Assembly: GCF_022063185.1 (NCBI RefSeq)
Contig: NZ_CP091913.1
Coordinates: 4,290,001-4,354,000 of the forward strand
DNA: 64,000 nucleotides
Reading direction: 5' to 3'
Origin: Nostoc sp. UHCC 0870
Lineage (GTDB): Bacteria; Cyanobacteriota; Cyanobacteriia; Cyanobacteriales; Nostocaceae
The stretch's first letter is position 1; each line of letters begins with the position of its first letter. The position numbers and the translations under genes are program-made. The notes under the pieces are model-generated. The model was not told the origin of the DNA. It did not search any database and saw only the letters and a list, made by a program, of their open reading frames with translations. Below, piece by piece: positions 17,801-26,800 of this stretch.

Positions 17801-20196
17801 TAAGAGGTATCAATTATGTGTCCGAAAAAACCAAAAACGCCTTCATCCAAGCGTTGAATGATGGACACAAAGTTTCCTTCCCTGCTGTACCTACAGTTAA
17901 TGTCCCCGCTACCCCAGTAGAAGAAACACCCGCCATCTCTGCACCTGCGGTAACAATGACACCAGCAATGTTTGCCCCAGTCAAAGAGACTAACGGTAAC
18001 GGACGCACGCCCAAAATTGCCAATCAGTCTACTATCACCACCAAAGCACAACCTCAAATGAACTCTGCGATCCTTGCACCTCAACTAGCTGAAGAGAAGA
18101 AGATGCAAACACCAGAAAAACTGGAAAACTTCCAGCGAGTGCTAACAAGCCTAGAGTACCTCATGACTCAGTTCCAGCAAAACCAAACTGAGAACCTGCA
18201 AGTACATGGTACTTACCTCAACCATCAGATGGAATACACCAAAGCGTTCTTCCAACTGATGCAACAGCAAAATGCTTTGTTTGCTAACGCTAAGACCTCC
18301 CAAGAAGCTGCTCAACTCAAGCTAGTAGTGATGGAAAGCTTGGAACGCAGCATGATGCAGTTTCATTCCCAACAAGGTGAAACCCTCCGCATCCATGAAA
18401 AATATCTTCAGGAACAGCTAGCATACGCCCAAAATTTCTTTGACCTAATTCAGCAACAATATTCTCTGGTACTTTCCAGTGGGGTGACTGCACCAGCCAG
18501 CGAGACACCAGTACAAGAAGTTCCCGCTTTCAGCATCGACACACCAGTTGTTGAAGCACCTGCACCTGTAGCCAAAGTAGAACCCCAGCCTCAGCCTGTA
18601 GTTGAGCCTATAGCAAAACCTGAATTCACCATTGCTGACGCGCCTGCACCCGCAGCTTGGCAAATGCAGCCTGTAGTTGAAACACCCGTTGCTGCACCTG
18701 CGCCTGTAGTTGAAGTTAGCATCCCCGCAGTTAAAGAAGTTGAAGTTACTCCTACACCTGCACCTGTAGCTGCTCCCGCCCTAAATTTAGCTGAGTTAGG
18801 TAACAACCTCTTAACGATTATTAGCGATAAAACCGGCTACCCAGTGGAAATGCTGGAAGTGGAAATGGATATGGAGGCTGACTTAGGTATTGACTCCATC
18901 AAGCGGGTAGAAATCTTAGGCGGATTACAAGAAATGTATCCTGACCTACCCAAACCCAACTTAGAAGAACTGGCAGAAAAACGCACCATCGGTCAAATTA
19001 TCGAGTTTCTGCAAGTAATGGCTGGTAGTAGCCAACCTGTAGAAGTTGCACCATCACCAGTAGAACAAGTTGTAGAAATACCTGCACCCGCACCAGTCGT
19101 TGCTCCCCCTGCACCTGAACTAGTAGCTGTTGTAGAAACCATTGTAGAAACGGAAACCGTAGCCGACACATCAGATTACGCAGACATAGCCCAAACCCTG
19201 CTCAACATCACCAGTGAGAAGACAGGCTACCCAGTCGAAATGCTGGAACTAGAGATGGACATGGAAGCCGACTTAGGGATTGACTCCATCAAACGGGTAG
19301 AAATCTTAGGCGGATTACAAGAAGTATATCCCAACCTGCCCCAACCCAACCTCGAAGACTTAGGCGACCTCCGCACCATCGGTCAAATTGTTGACTACCT
19401 CCAGAAACTGGTGGGAGGTGAAAAAAAAAAGTCTCAGTCTGAGCTTAACTGGCAAGCAGTCCAAATAATCGACGGTGTTCAACGTCGTCCAGCCAAGCTC
19501 AAATACCTACCAGCACCCGATAGTTTAGAGTTCACATTGCCAGAGGGACACATCTGTTTAATTACTGATGATGGCTCTCTGACTACCTCCCAAGTAGCGC
19601 AAACCTTAACAGAAAGCGGCTGGAAAGTGGTAGTTTTGAGCTTCCCCCAATCGATAGTTCCCCAGCGTTCGCCCTTACCCGCAGGTGTGCATCAAGTCAC
19701 CCTTGCAGATATGAGTGAAGAACTACTCCAAGGAAAATTATCGGCGATCGCAACTAACTACGGCACGATTGGGGCTTTCATTCACCTCCACCCAGGATTT
19801 CAGGTAGATAAAACCGGGACAATACCTTTTATCCCAGAAGAAAAGGCGATCGTCAAACACGTCTTCTTCATGGCGAAACACCTGAAAAAATCCTTGACAG
19901 AAGCCGGAAGTTATGAGCGTAGTTGTTTCTTCACCGTGACTCGGTTAGATGGAAGCTTTGGATTAGAGCATAATGTTAATTTTGGTGCGATCGGTGCTGG
20001 TTTATTCGGTTTAGTTAAAACCCTGAGATGGGAATGGCCGAATGTATTTACTAGAGGAATTGACCTCAGCCCCAGTTTAGATCCGCAAATGTCAGCACAA
20101 AATATTATTGCCGAACTGCACGACTCTAATCTTTACATCGGTGAGGTTGCTTACGGTTCTCAAGGACGGGTTACTTTGATTAGTTCTTTCGAGTAG
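14860..20196 (+). CDS. hglE: Heterocyst glycolipid polyketide synthase HglE
   Basis: A 1778-residue type I PKS resembling PfaA of polyunsaturated fatty acid synthases. Ketosynthase at about residues 50-510 with Cys253 (DAACASS), His388 (EAHGTGT) and His428 (VGHTKAAAG). Malonyl-type acyltransferase at about 620-950 with Ser725 (GHSFGE). Then a linker with two related helical repeats (about 1085-1200) and Pro/Ala-rich spacers. Two acyl carrier domains carry phosphopantetheine serines at 1346 and 1476 (LGIDSIKRVEILGG in both). The last ~215 residues look like the non-catalytic half of a ketoreductase. The catalytic half begins the next gene. HetI would load the carrier domains. It extends the very long chain of the glycolipid aglycone. 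Start ATG 14860. Confidence 0.93.
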   Translation: MSANSIDTALAELETQINNCEKALLRCIEEKKMNSEKPMSINKINRQLQQNPIAIIGMASLVPQARNLREYWQNIINKTDCITDVPSTHWSVEDYYDPNPRTPEDKTYCKRGGFIPEVDFNPMEFGIPPSILEVTDVSQLLSLVVAKEAMEDAGYGESREFNRELVGVILGVAMAKQLGMPLSARLEYPIWKKVLKSSGLSDEDTDKIVEKIKSAYIKWDENAFPGMLANVVAGRIANRLNFGGMNCVVDAACASSFGALKMAISELVEHRADMMLTGGVDTDNTIMAYISFSKTPAVSPSEKVKPFDAKSDGMMLGEGVCMLVLKRLEDATRDNDKIYAVIKGIGTSSDGRYKSIYAPRKEGQVNALRRAYEDAGFSPATVGLIEAHGTGTMAGDPTEFGSLRDFFSKHDNKKQHIALGSVKSQVGHTKAAAGAVSLVKTALALHHKILPPTINITEPNPKLNINDSSFYLNTETRPWIRAEGEAPRRAGVSSFGFGGTNYHVVLEEYESEQNRPYRLHSTPREILLFAANPGELLKKCEEVLGNLQSEGGERHFAQLAQECQALEIPQNAARVGFVAENLQEACKFMQTSIGLLKQKGTATNWEHPQGIYYRASGMELGGKVVSLFSGQGSQYLEMGRELVMNFPTLRRLFGYMDGLLLKDNLHSLSEIVFPHPVFDESEKNAQVAALQRTEYAQPAIGAFSAGLYSILKQAGFKSDFVAGHSFGEITALWAAGVLSDQDYMYLVKSRGQAMAAPKDPDHDAGTMLAVKEDISKVEAILKNYPRVTIANYNSPTQFVLAGPTTEIAKVRQALQEQGCAAVPLPVSAAFHTSLIAFAQKSFAIATKAVKFNEPKIPVFTNVTGKQYPKDPQAIQKILETHLANSVLFKQEIENIYAAGGSCFVEFGPKRILTNLVKDILGDRPHITVSLNPSTQKNSDRSLREAVVQMRVMGMQLKNLDPYQTQPTLPPADKKKTLSVPLRGINYVSEKTKNAFIQALNDGHKVSFPAVPTVNVPATPVEETPAISAPAVTMTPAMFAPVKETNGNGRTPKIANQSTITTKAQPQMNSAILAPQLAEEKKMQTPEKLENFQRVLTSLEYLMTQFQQNQTENLQVHGTYLNHQMEYTKAFFQLMQQQNALFANAKTSQEAAQLKLVVMESLERSMMQFHSQQGETLRIHEKYLQEQLAYAQNFFDLIQQQYSLVLSSGVTAPASETPVQEVPAFSIDTPVVEAPAPVAKVEPQPQPVVEPIAKPEFTIADAPAPAAWQMQPVVETPVAAPAPVVEVSIPAVKEVEVTPTPAPVAAPALNLAELGNNLLTIISDKTGYPVEMLEVEMDMEADLGIDSIKRVEILGGLQEMYPDLPKPNLEELAEKRTIGQIIEFLQVMAGSSQPVEVAPSPVEQVVEIPAPAPVVAPPAPELVAVVETIVETETVADTSDYADIAQTLLNITSEKTGYPVEMLELEMDMEADLGIDSIKRVEILGGLQEVYPNLPQPNLEDLGDLRTIGQIVDYLQKLVGGEKKKSQSELNWQAVQIIDGVQRRPAKLKYLPAPDSLEFTLPEGHICLITDDGSLTTSQVAQTLTESGWKVVVLSFPQSIVPQRSPLPAGVHQVTLADMSEELLQGKLSAIATNYGTIGAFIHLHPGFQVDKTGTIPFIPEEKAIVKHVFFMAKHLKKSLTEAGSYERSCFFTVTRLDGSFGLEHNVNFGAIGAGLFGLVKTLRWEWPNVFTRGIDLSPSLDPQMSAQNIIAELHDSNLYIGEVAYGSQGRVTLISSFE

Positions 20197-20216
20197 TTAT
20201 ATAGACTTTTTTTTCC

Positions 20217-20320
20217 TCGCGCAAAGGCGCAAAGTCGCTAAGAAGCTCGCAAATGTTCTGGGGTTGTTAAACAGAATCTGAAGATAATTAACACCTTTGC
20301 ACCTTTGCGCCTTTGCGCGA
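20217..20320. mobile_element. 104-bp inverted-repeat element between hglE and the KR-DH gene
   Basis: Perfect 18-bp terminal inverted repeats, TCGCGCAAAGGCGCAAAG and CTTTGCGCCTTTGCGCGA, lie in the gap that separates the two ketoreductase halves. A related half-element, CTTTGCGCCTTTGCGCC..., occurs at 23705-23732 after hglD. The right arm also provides an in-frame TTG that could be mistaken for the start of the next gene. Confidence 0.85.
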
Positions 20321-20355
20321 AACAATCTTTTTTCCTCACTCTCTCCAAAATTAAT

Positions 20356-22089
20356 ATGACTACACTCACCCAGGTTCGTTCTTCATCGGTTTTTGTTGTA
20401 AGTGGTGGTGCTAAGGGTATTACAGCGCAATGTGTAACTAAGTTAGCGCAGCACCAGCCTTGTCAGTTAATTCTCCTTGGGCGATCGCAAGTTTTAGAAG
20501 GTGAGCCGGATTTTGCTCAGGATTGTTTTGAAGAGGCTGTATTAAAAAAACGCATTATGCAGCATCTGCTGACTCAAGGGGAGAAGCCTACACCCATGAG
20601 TGTGCAGAAAGTATATAACAAAATTGTTTCTAGCCGGGAAATTAAAGCAACCTTGGCGGCGATTCAAGAAACAGGTTCGCAGGTTGAATATTTGAGCGTT
20701 GATGTGACTAATGTGACGGAGTTACAGCAAAAGTTAGCGGCTGTGGCTGAACGGGTGGGCAAAATTACAGGTATTATTCACGGTGCGGGAAATTTAGCTG
20801 ATAAATTAATTGAGAAGAAGACAGACCAAGATTTTGAGAAGGTTTACACCGCTAAGGTGCAAGGTTTAGAAAATCTGCTGTCTTGTGTGGATGCAAAACA
20901 ACTAGAGCATTTAGTGTTGTTTTCCTCCGTGGCGGGATTTTATGGGAACATGGGGCAATCAGATTATGCGATCGCTAATGAAATTCTCAACAAGTCAGCC
21001 CATTTAATCAAACAATACAATCCCGATTGTCACGTTGTCGCTATCAACTGGGGCGGATGGGATAGTGGTATGGTGACACCAGAACTCAAAAAAGCCTTTG
21101 CAGAACGGGGAATTGAGATTATCCCTGTGGATGCGGGTACACAAATGCTAGTCAACGAACTTCACCCCAGCCATCGTGATTCTACACAAGTAGTCATTGG
21201 TAGCCCCATCACCCCCCCACCCAGAAATCTAGACCCCCAACTCCGCAGCTATCGCATCCGTCGCCGCATGACAGTAGATGCAAATCCCTTTTTGCTAGAT
21301 CATGTGATTGCTGGTATTCCTGTACTACCAGCCACCTGTGCCATGTCCTGGATGATTCATGCTTGCGAAGAATGTTATCCAGGTTATCGTTATTTAACTT
21401 GCAAAGAGTTCAAAGTTCTCAAGGGTATTACCTTCAATGACACCCTAGCTAAAGAATATATTTTAGAAATTCAAGAAGTCGCCAAAGATGGTTCTGAATC
21501 TATCGAATTTAAGACCACAATTCTGAGTAAAAACCCCCAAGGTAAAACCTTCTATCATTTCTGTGCCAACATTACAATAGTACGGCAATTACCAGCAGCA
21601 CCGATTTACGAAAACATGGATCTTACCGAAGATAATATCATTACCAAAACAGGTAAAGATTTTTATCAAAACGGAGATTCATCCCTATTTCATGGTGCAG
21701 CATTTCAACAAATTACCAGAGTTATCAACATTAGCCAAGATAAAATTACCACCGAATGTTTCTGGTCAGAAATATCACTAGAAGCCCAAGGACAATTCCC
21801 CGTCAAATGGCATAATCCCTACACCACCGACCTAAGCACCCAACCCTTATGGATATGGTTAAGCCATCTTCACCAAGAAGTTTGCTTACCCGGAAAACTA
21901 ACATATTCAGAACAATTTAGAGCCATTCCTTGCAACGAACCCTTCTACGTTTCTTGTGACATTATCCACAAAACAACAACAGGTGTAACAGCCAACTACA
22001 TCCTCCATGATAGAGAAGGAAAAATATATTCCCGCATCCTAGGAGCAAAAGCAGTAATTGCTCCCATGAACCTACACAAACCCAAGTAG
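20356..22089 (+). CDS. Hgl ketoreductase-dehydratase protein (HglF/HglG position)
   Basis: A 577-residue protein from ATG 20356 (MTTLTQVRSS); a TTG 51 bp upstream lies inside a repeat and is unlikely. Residues ~10-290 are the catalytic half of a PKS ketoreductase: NADPH site SGGAKGITAQCV, then VLFSSVAGFYGNMGQSDYAIANEILNK with the Ser and Tyr of the active site. Residues ~310-570 are a hot-dog dehydratase of the PKS/Pfa type with HVIAGIPVLP, the canonical H-x3-G-x4-P motif. A second half includes LFHGAAFQQI. It supplies beta-keto reduction and dehydration for HglE-bound chains. It is in the same frame as hglE, 159 bp away. In PCC 7120 the genes between hglE and hglD are named hglF/hglG; I leave the symbol open. 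Confidence 0.85.
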   Translation: MTTLTQVRSSSVFVVSGGAKGITAQCVTKLAQHQPCQLILLGRSQVLEGEPDFAQDCFEEAVLKKRIMQHLLTQGEKPTPMSVQKVYNKIVSSREIKATLAAIQETGSQVEYLSVDVTNVTELQQKLAAVAERVGKITGIIHGAGNLADKLIEKKTDQDFEKVYTAKVQGLENLLSCVDAKQLEHLVLFSSVAGFYGNMGQSDYAIANEILNKSAHLIKQYNPDCHVVAINWGGWDSGMVTPELKKAFAERGIEIIPVDAGTQMLVNELHPSHRDSTQVVIGSPITPPPRNLDPQLRSYRIRRRMTVDANPFLLDHVIAGIPVLPATCAMSWMIHACEECYPGYRYLTCKEFKVLKGITFNDTLAKEYILEIQEVAKDGSESIEFKTTILSKNPQGKTFYHFCANITIVRQLPAAPIYENMDLTEDNIITKTGKDFYQNGDSSLFHGAAFQQITRVINISQDKITTECFWSEISLEAQGQFPVKWHNPYTTDLSTQPLWIWLSHLHQEVCLPGKLTYSEQFRAIPCNEPFYVSCDIIHKTTTGVTANYILHDREGKIYSRILGAKAVIAPMNLHKPK

Positions 22090-22144
22090 ACGGTACTAGG
22101 CTTCCAACTCCCGTAAATCCAACTCCTAAAATCTCTTCTTCTTT

Positions 22145-22214
22145 CTCCGTGTCTCCGTGTCTCTGTGGTTTCAAAATTCTTTATCTAACCACAAAGACAC
22201 AGAGAACACAGAGG
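22145..22214. repeat. Inverted repeat after the KR-DH gene
   Basis: TCTCCGTGTCTCTGTGGTT faces AACCACAAAGACACAGAGAA about 20 bases on, a hairpin-forming dispersed cyanobacterial repeat. It may act as an attenuator or RNA-stability element between the KR-DH gene and hglD. Confidence 0.75.
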
Positions 22215-22328
22215 GAAGAAATTCAACAAAGCATTAAATCCTATCCAGTTCGGGGAATCAAGTAAATCCAAATAATTCTTAATTACGAATTACGAATTAA
22301 TAACCTTACCCAAACGAGGATATAAACA

Positions 22329-23690
22329 GTGGAAAAAATCGCCATTATCGGATTATCATGCCTCTTTCCCGATGCTAACAATCCCGATCAATTTTGGCAG
22401 AATCTTAACGAGCAGAAAGATTCCACATCATCAATTACCGTCGAAGAAATGGGTTTAGATCCCACAATATTTTACGACCCAGCAAAAGGAAAGCCGGAAA
22501 AATTTTATTTCCTCAAAGGTGGATTTATCCGCAATTTTAAATTTGATGCCGGTGAATACAATCTGCCATCAGAATATGTGGAAAGCTTAGATAACACCTT
22601 CAAATGGTCACTATATGCAGCAAAACAAGCAATTGTGCATAGTGGTTATTGGGGAAATCAAGAAGTTCTTGCTAAATGTGGAGTAATTTTAGGAACTCTT
22701 TCCTTCCCCACAAAACATTCTAATCAACTTATCGCCCCAATTTATCACCAAACAATTGAGCCAGCAGTAGCAGAACTTTTACAAGACAAAGATTTCCATC
22801 TAGCGGCGATCCCTACAGCCACTAAAGCCGCTACAGAAAACGCCATGATTTCCGGTTTACCTGCTGCATTAGTCGCCAAAGCCTTCTCACTTTCCGGTAC
22901 TCACTTCTGTATAGATGCAGCTTGTTCTTCCGCCTTCTATGCCATTAAGTTAGCATCTTATTACTTACAATCACACAAAGCTGATGTGATGTTATCTGGA
23001 GCTATCAGTTGCTCAGACCCTTTATTTTTAAGAATGCTATTTTCCGGCATCCAAGGCTATCCAGAAAACGGTGTTAGCTCACCTCTAGATAAAACATCAA
23101 GAGGCTTAGTTACATCCGAAGGTATTGGAATGGTCATGCTGAAACGGTACAGTGATGCTGTTAGAGACGGTGATAAAATCCTAGCGACAATTTGCGGTAA
23201 TGGTCTTTCTAACGATGGTAAAGGAAAGCATTTACTAAGTCCTAATACAAAAGGACAAGTTCTAGCCTTTGAAAGAGCCTATCAAGAAGCCGAACTTAAC
23301 CCCAAAGCTATTGATTATATGGAGTGTCACGCTACCGGCACATTACTAGGAGACACCACCGAATTTAAATCAATAGAAACCTTCTTTGGAAAACACCAAG
23401 CAGCACCTTTAGTTGGTTCAGCCAAAGCCAATGTCGGTCACTTATTAGTAGCCGCCGGTATGGTGAGTTTAACCAAAGCAATCTACAGCCTAAATCATGA
23501 TGTAATTCCCCCCACCATCAACATCAATGATCCTATTAGTTCAGAAAATAACATCATTTCGCCCCAAAACATCGTGCGGACTCCCACACCTTGGCCGCAA
23601 AACAACCCAACCAAACACATAGCATTAAGTGCCTTTGGTTTCGGTGGTACAAACTCCCATTTGATTCTAAAAAAAGAAGAAACCTTATAG
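22329..23690 (+). CDS. hglD: Stand-alone ketosynthase HglD
   Basis: A 453-residue beta-ketoacyl synthase of the PKS/FabF type, beginning at GTG 22329 with GAGG nine bases upstream. The complete catalytic set is visible: Cys199 in CIDAACSSAFYAIK, first His in ECHATGTLLGDTTE, second His in SAKANVGHLLVAAGM. It ends FGFGGTNSHLILK, typical of the thiolase fold C-terminus. No acyltransferase or carrier is attached, so it works with carriers in trans, most likely HglE and with HglC as a partner. The combination resembles the KS of PfaC paired with a chain-length factor, but split into two genes. In Anabaena hglD mutants lack heterocyst glycolipid. Confidence 0.9.
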   Translation: MEKIAIIGLSCLFPDANNPDQFWQNLNEQKDSTSSITVEEMGLDPTIFYDPAKGKPEKFYFLKGGFIRNFKFDAGEYNLPSEYVESLDNTFKWSLYAAKQAIVHSGYWGNQEVLAKCGVILGTLSFPTKHSNQLIAPIYHQTIEPAVAELLQDKDFHLAAIPTATKAATENAMISGLPAALVAKAFSLSGTHFCIDAACSSAFYAIKLASYYLQSHKADVMLSGAISCSDPLFLRMLFSGIQGYPENGVSSPLDKTSRGLVTSEGIGMVMLKRYSDAVRDGDKILATICGNGLSNDGKGKHLLSPNTKGQVLAFERAYQEAELNPKAIDYMECHATGTLLGDTTEFKSIETFFGKHQAAPLVGSAKANVGHLLVAAGMVSLTKAIYSLNHDVIPPTININDPISSENNIISPQNIVRTPTPWPQNNPTKHIALSAFGFGGTNSHLILKKEETL

Positions 23691-23704
23691 TAAATTTGCG
23701 TTCT

Positions 23705-23732
23705 TCTTTGCGCCTTTGCGCCTTTGCGCGAA
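23705..23732. repeat. CTTTGCGC tandem repeat after hglD
   Basis: Consecutive CTTTGCGC units matching the right arm of the element at 20217-20320, without the left arm. It fills the hglD-hglC gap. Confidence 0.75.
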
Positions 23733-23819
23733 CCTCTAAATAATATTTTCAGCAACGCCAAAGTATTTATGCAAAAGGCCTAAAGCCCATAAATTCAACA
23801 TTGATAGGCTAGTAAAGTG

Positions 23820-26800
23820 ATGTTTGAACAAGAAAATAACAACACAGGCAAAATCGCTATTGTCGGCATGGATGCCTTCTTCGGTGAGTGCAATAGCCTA
23901 GATGCCTTTGAACGCAGTATCTACGACGGTAAACAGCATTTCATCCCCCTACCGCCGAAGAGATGGTACGGCATAGAAACACAACAAGAACTACTACAAA
24001 AGTACGGATTACTAGAAGGTAAAGCCCCCGTAGGCGCATATATCAAAGAATTTGATATTGATACCCTCGCTTATAAGATTCCTCCCAACGAAGTCGAAAA
24101 ACTCAACCCCCAACAACTACTATTACTCACCGTCGCCGATCGCGCCCTCAAAGATGCGAAGATTCCAGAAGGGAGCAATGTAGCCGTCATTATCGCCACA
24201 GAAACAGAGTTATCTGTCCATCAATTACAACAACGCTGGGATTCGTCTTGGCAAGTTAAAGACGGTCTGAACGCCGCAGAAATTACCTTACCACCAGAAA
24301 AAATTGCCCAACTAGAAACCATCGTTAAAGATAGCGTTCACCATCAAGTAGATATTGGTGAGTATTTAAGCTACATCGGTAACATTACAGCCAATCGGAT
24401 TTCCTCGTTGTGGAATTTTACAGGGCCTTCCTTCACTCTCACGGCTGTAGAAACTTCTGCATTCAAGGCTTTGGAAGTGGCGCAAATGCTACTAATGACA
24501 GAAGAAGTTGATGCTGTAGTTGTTGGTGCGGTGGATTTAGCTGGTGGTGTTGAGAACGTATTATTACGTAGTCAATCAGAAAAGATAAATACTGGTACTA
24601 ATACTCTTAGCTATGATCAAAAAGCCAACGGCTGGACACCAGGAGAAGGTGCGGGTGTAGTTGTTCTCAAACGTCATGAGCAAGCATTAGAAAATGGCGA
24701 TCGCATTTATGCTGTAATTGATGCCATTAGTATTGGTCAATCCCACTCAAATATAGATGAAGGTTGTCAAAAAGCCCTAAAAACCGCTCTTATCCAACCC
24801 GAACAAGTAAACTATGTAGAAGTTTGCGCCAGTGGGATTCCCCAGGAAGACGAAGCGGAAATTGCAGGTTTAACCAAAGCTTACCCATCGGTAGGGAATG
24901 GCTTGCACTGTGCAATTGGGAGTGTGAAAGCCAATATCGGACATACCTTTGTAGCTTCCGGGATTGCTAGTTTAATTAAAACGGCTCTGTGTCTGTATTA
25001 CAGATACATCCCAGCCACTCCTAACTGGTCTGGGGTGAAGACTCCCGAAGCCTTTGAAGGTAGTCCTTTCTATGTGGCGACAGAATCTAGACCTTGGTTT
25101 CTCAGCAAGAACGCCCCACGACGCATCGCCGCAATTAATGGGATTGGTTCTGATGGTAGTTACGCTCATGTGATTTTGTCGGAAGAAGTCAAAGAACAAG
25201 AGCGTCCTCATCGGTATTTACAGCAAGCACCCTTTTATCTATTCCCCGTGGTGGCGGATGACCGTGCTAGCTTGATGTCGGCTTTAGATAGCTTGCAAAA
25301 AAGTATCAAAGAGAGTGATTCTCTATCTGAGAGTGCTAGCCAAGCCTTTAACGCCTATCAGCAGCAATCCCAAGCACAGTACGCCATATCGATTACTGGA
25401 CGGAATAAGAAAGAACTCCTCCGAGAAATCGAATCAGCGCGGAAAGGGATTAATGGGGCTTTTGACAGGGGGATAGATTGGCAAACACCTGTAGGTAGTT
25501 ACTTTACAGCCAATCCCCTGGGTAAAAAAGGTGAAGTAGCTTATGTGTATCCGGCGGCGGTAAATTCTTATGTCGGGATTGGTCGTAATCTTTTCCGACT
25601 CTTTCCCAAACTGCACGATAACCCCTTTGTGCAGAGTATTTACAAACGTGCGGCTGATGTGGAAAGACTTGTGTTTCCCCGTAGCTTGAGCAAATTTACC
25701 ACCAGAGAATTAGAGAAGCTAGAGAAAAAATTGCTAGAAGACTCTCTAGCGATGTTTGAAGCAGAAATGTTCTTTACCAGACTCATCACCACAGTCATAC
25801 GGGATGATTTTCAAGTCCAACCCAAATATGTGTTTGGCTATAGCTTGGGTGAAACCAGCATGATGGTTGCTCAAGGGGTGTGGAGTAATTTCTATGAAGG
25901 TAGTAGTTCCTTCAACTCATCAGCCTTATTTGGCGATCGCTTATCTGGCCCCAAAAATGCGGTGCGTGAGTATTGGGGATTACCAAAATCTACCACGGCT
26001 TTAGGGGATAATCTGTGGGGTAATTATGTGCTGATGGCTAGTCCTGTGCAAGTGCGGGATGCGATCAGAAATGAAACCCGTGTTTATCTGACACAGATTA
26101 ATACCCCAGAAGAAGTATTAATTGCAGGTGAACCAGCAGCTTGTCAAAGGGTGATTAAAACTATCGGCTGTAATGCTTTCCCTGCGCCCTTCGATCATGT
26201 GATTCATTGTCAAACCATGCGATCGGAGTTTGATGAATTGGTAAAATTAAATACTTTGCCAAGTCAGGAAATTCCCGGCGTTGTATTTTATTCGGCTGCC
26301 GAGTATCAGACTATCACATTAGAGAGTGGGGTAATTGCGCGTAGTATTGCCACAGGCCTGTCTCAAGAACTTGATTTCCCCAAATTAGTTAACCGCATCT
26401 ACGAAGACGGGACGAAAATCTTTATCGAAGCTGGTGCGGGTAGTGTCTGTTCTCGTTGGATAGATAAAATCCTCGAAGACCAAGAACACATCACCGTATC
26501 CCTGAATCGTCGCGGGATGGATGATCATAGTTCGATTGTCAAAGCGTTAGGAAAACTCCTGAGTCATCGGGTGAATTTAGACTTATCACCACTATATAGT
26601 CCAGTCACAGCCACCACCAAATCAAATAAAACCATGCTGCGGACTATCACACTGGGTGGTGAGTCAATTACTGAGAAAATCTTGACTGAAGAAAATCGTC
26701 AACTCTTCCAAGCTATAGCTGAAAAACGACAGCCAAAACAACCACTATTTAGTGATTCTCTAGGTATAAATTCGCTGAATTTTCTCCAGTCTATTACTAA

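Noticed and set aside
20305..20355. Upstream TTG start for the KR-DH gene
   Set aside because: The extra residues are encoded by the inverted-repeat arm; ATG 20356 fits the domain start.
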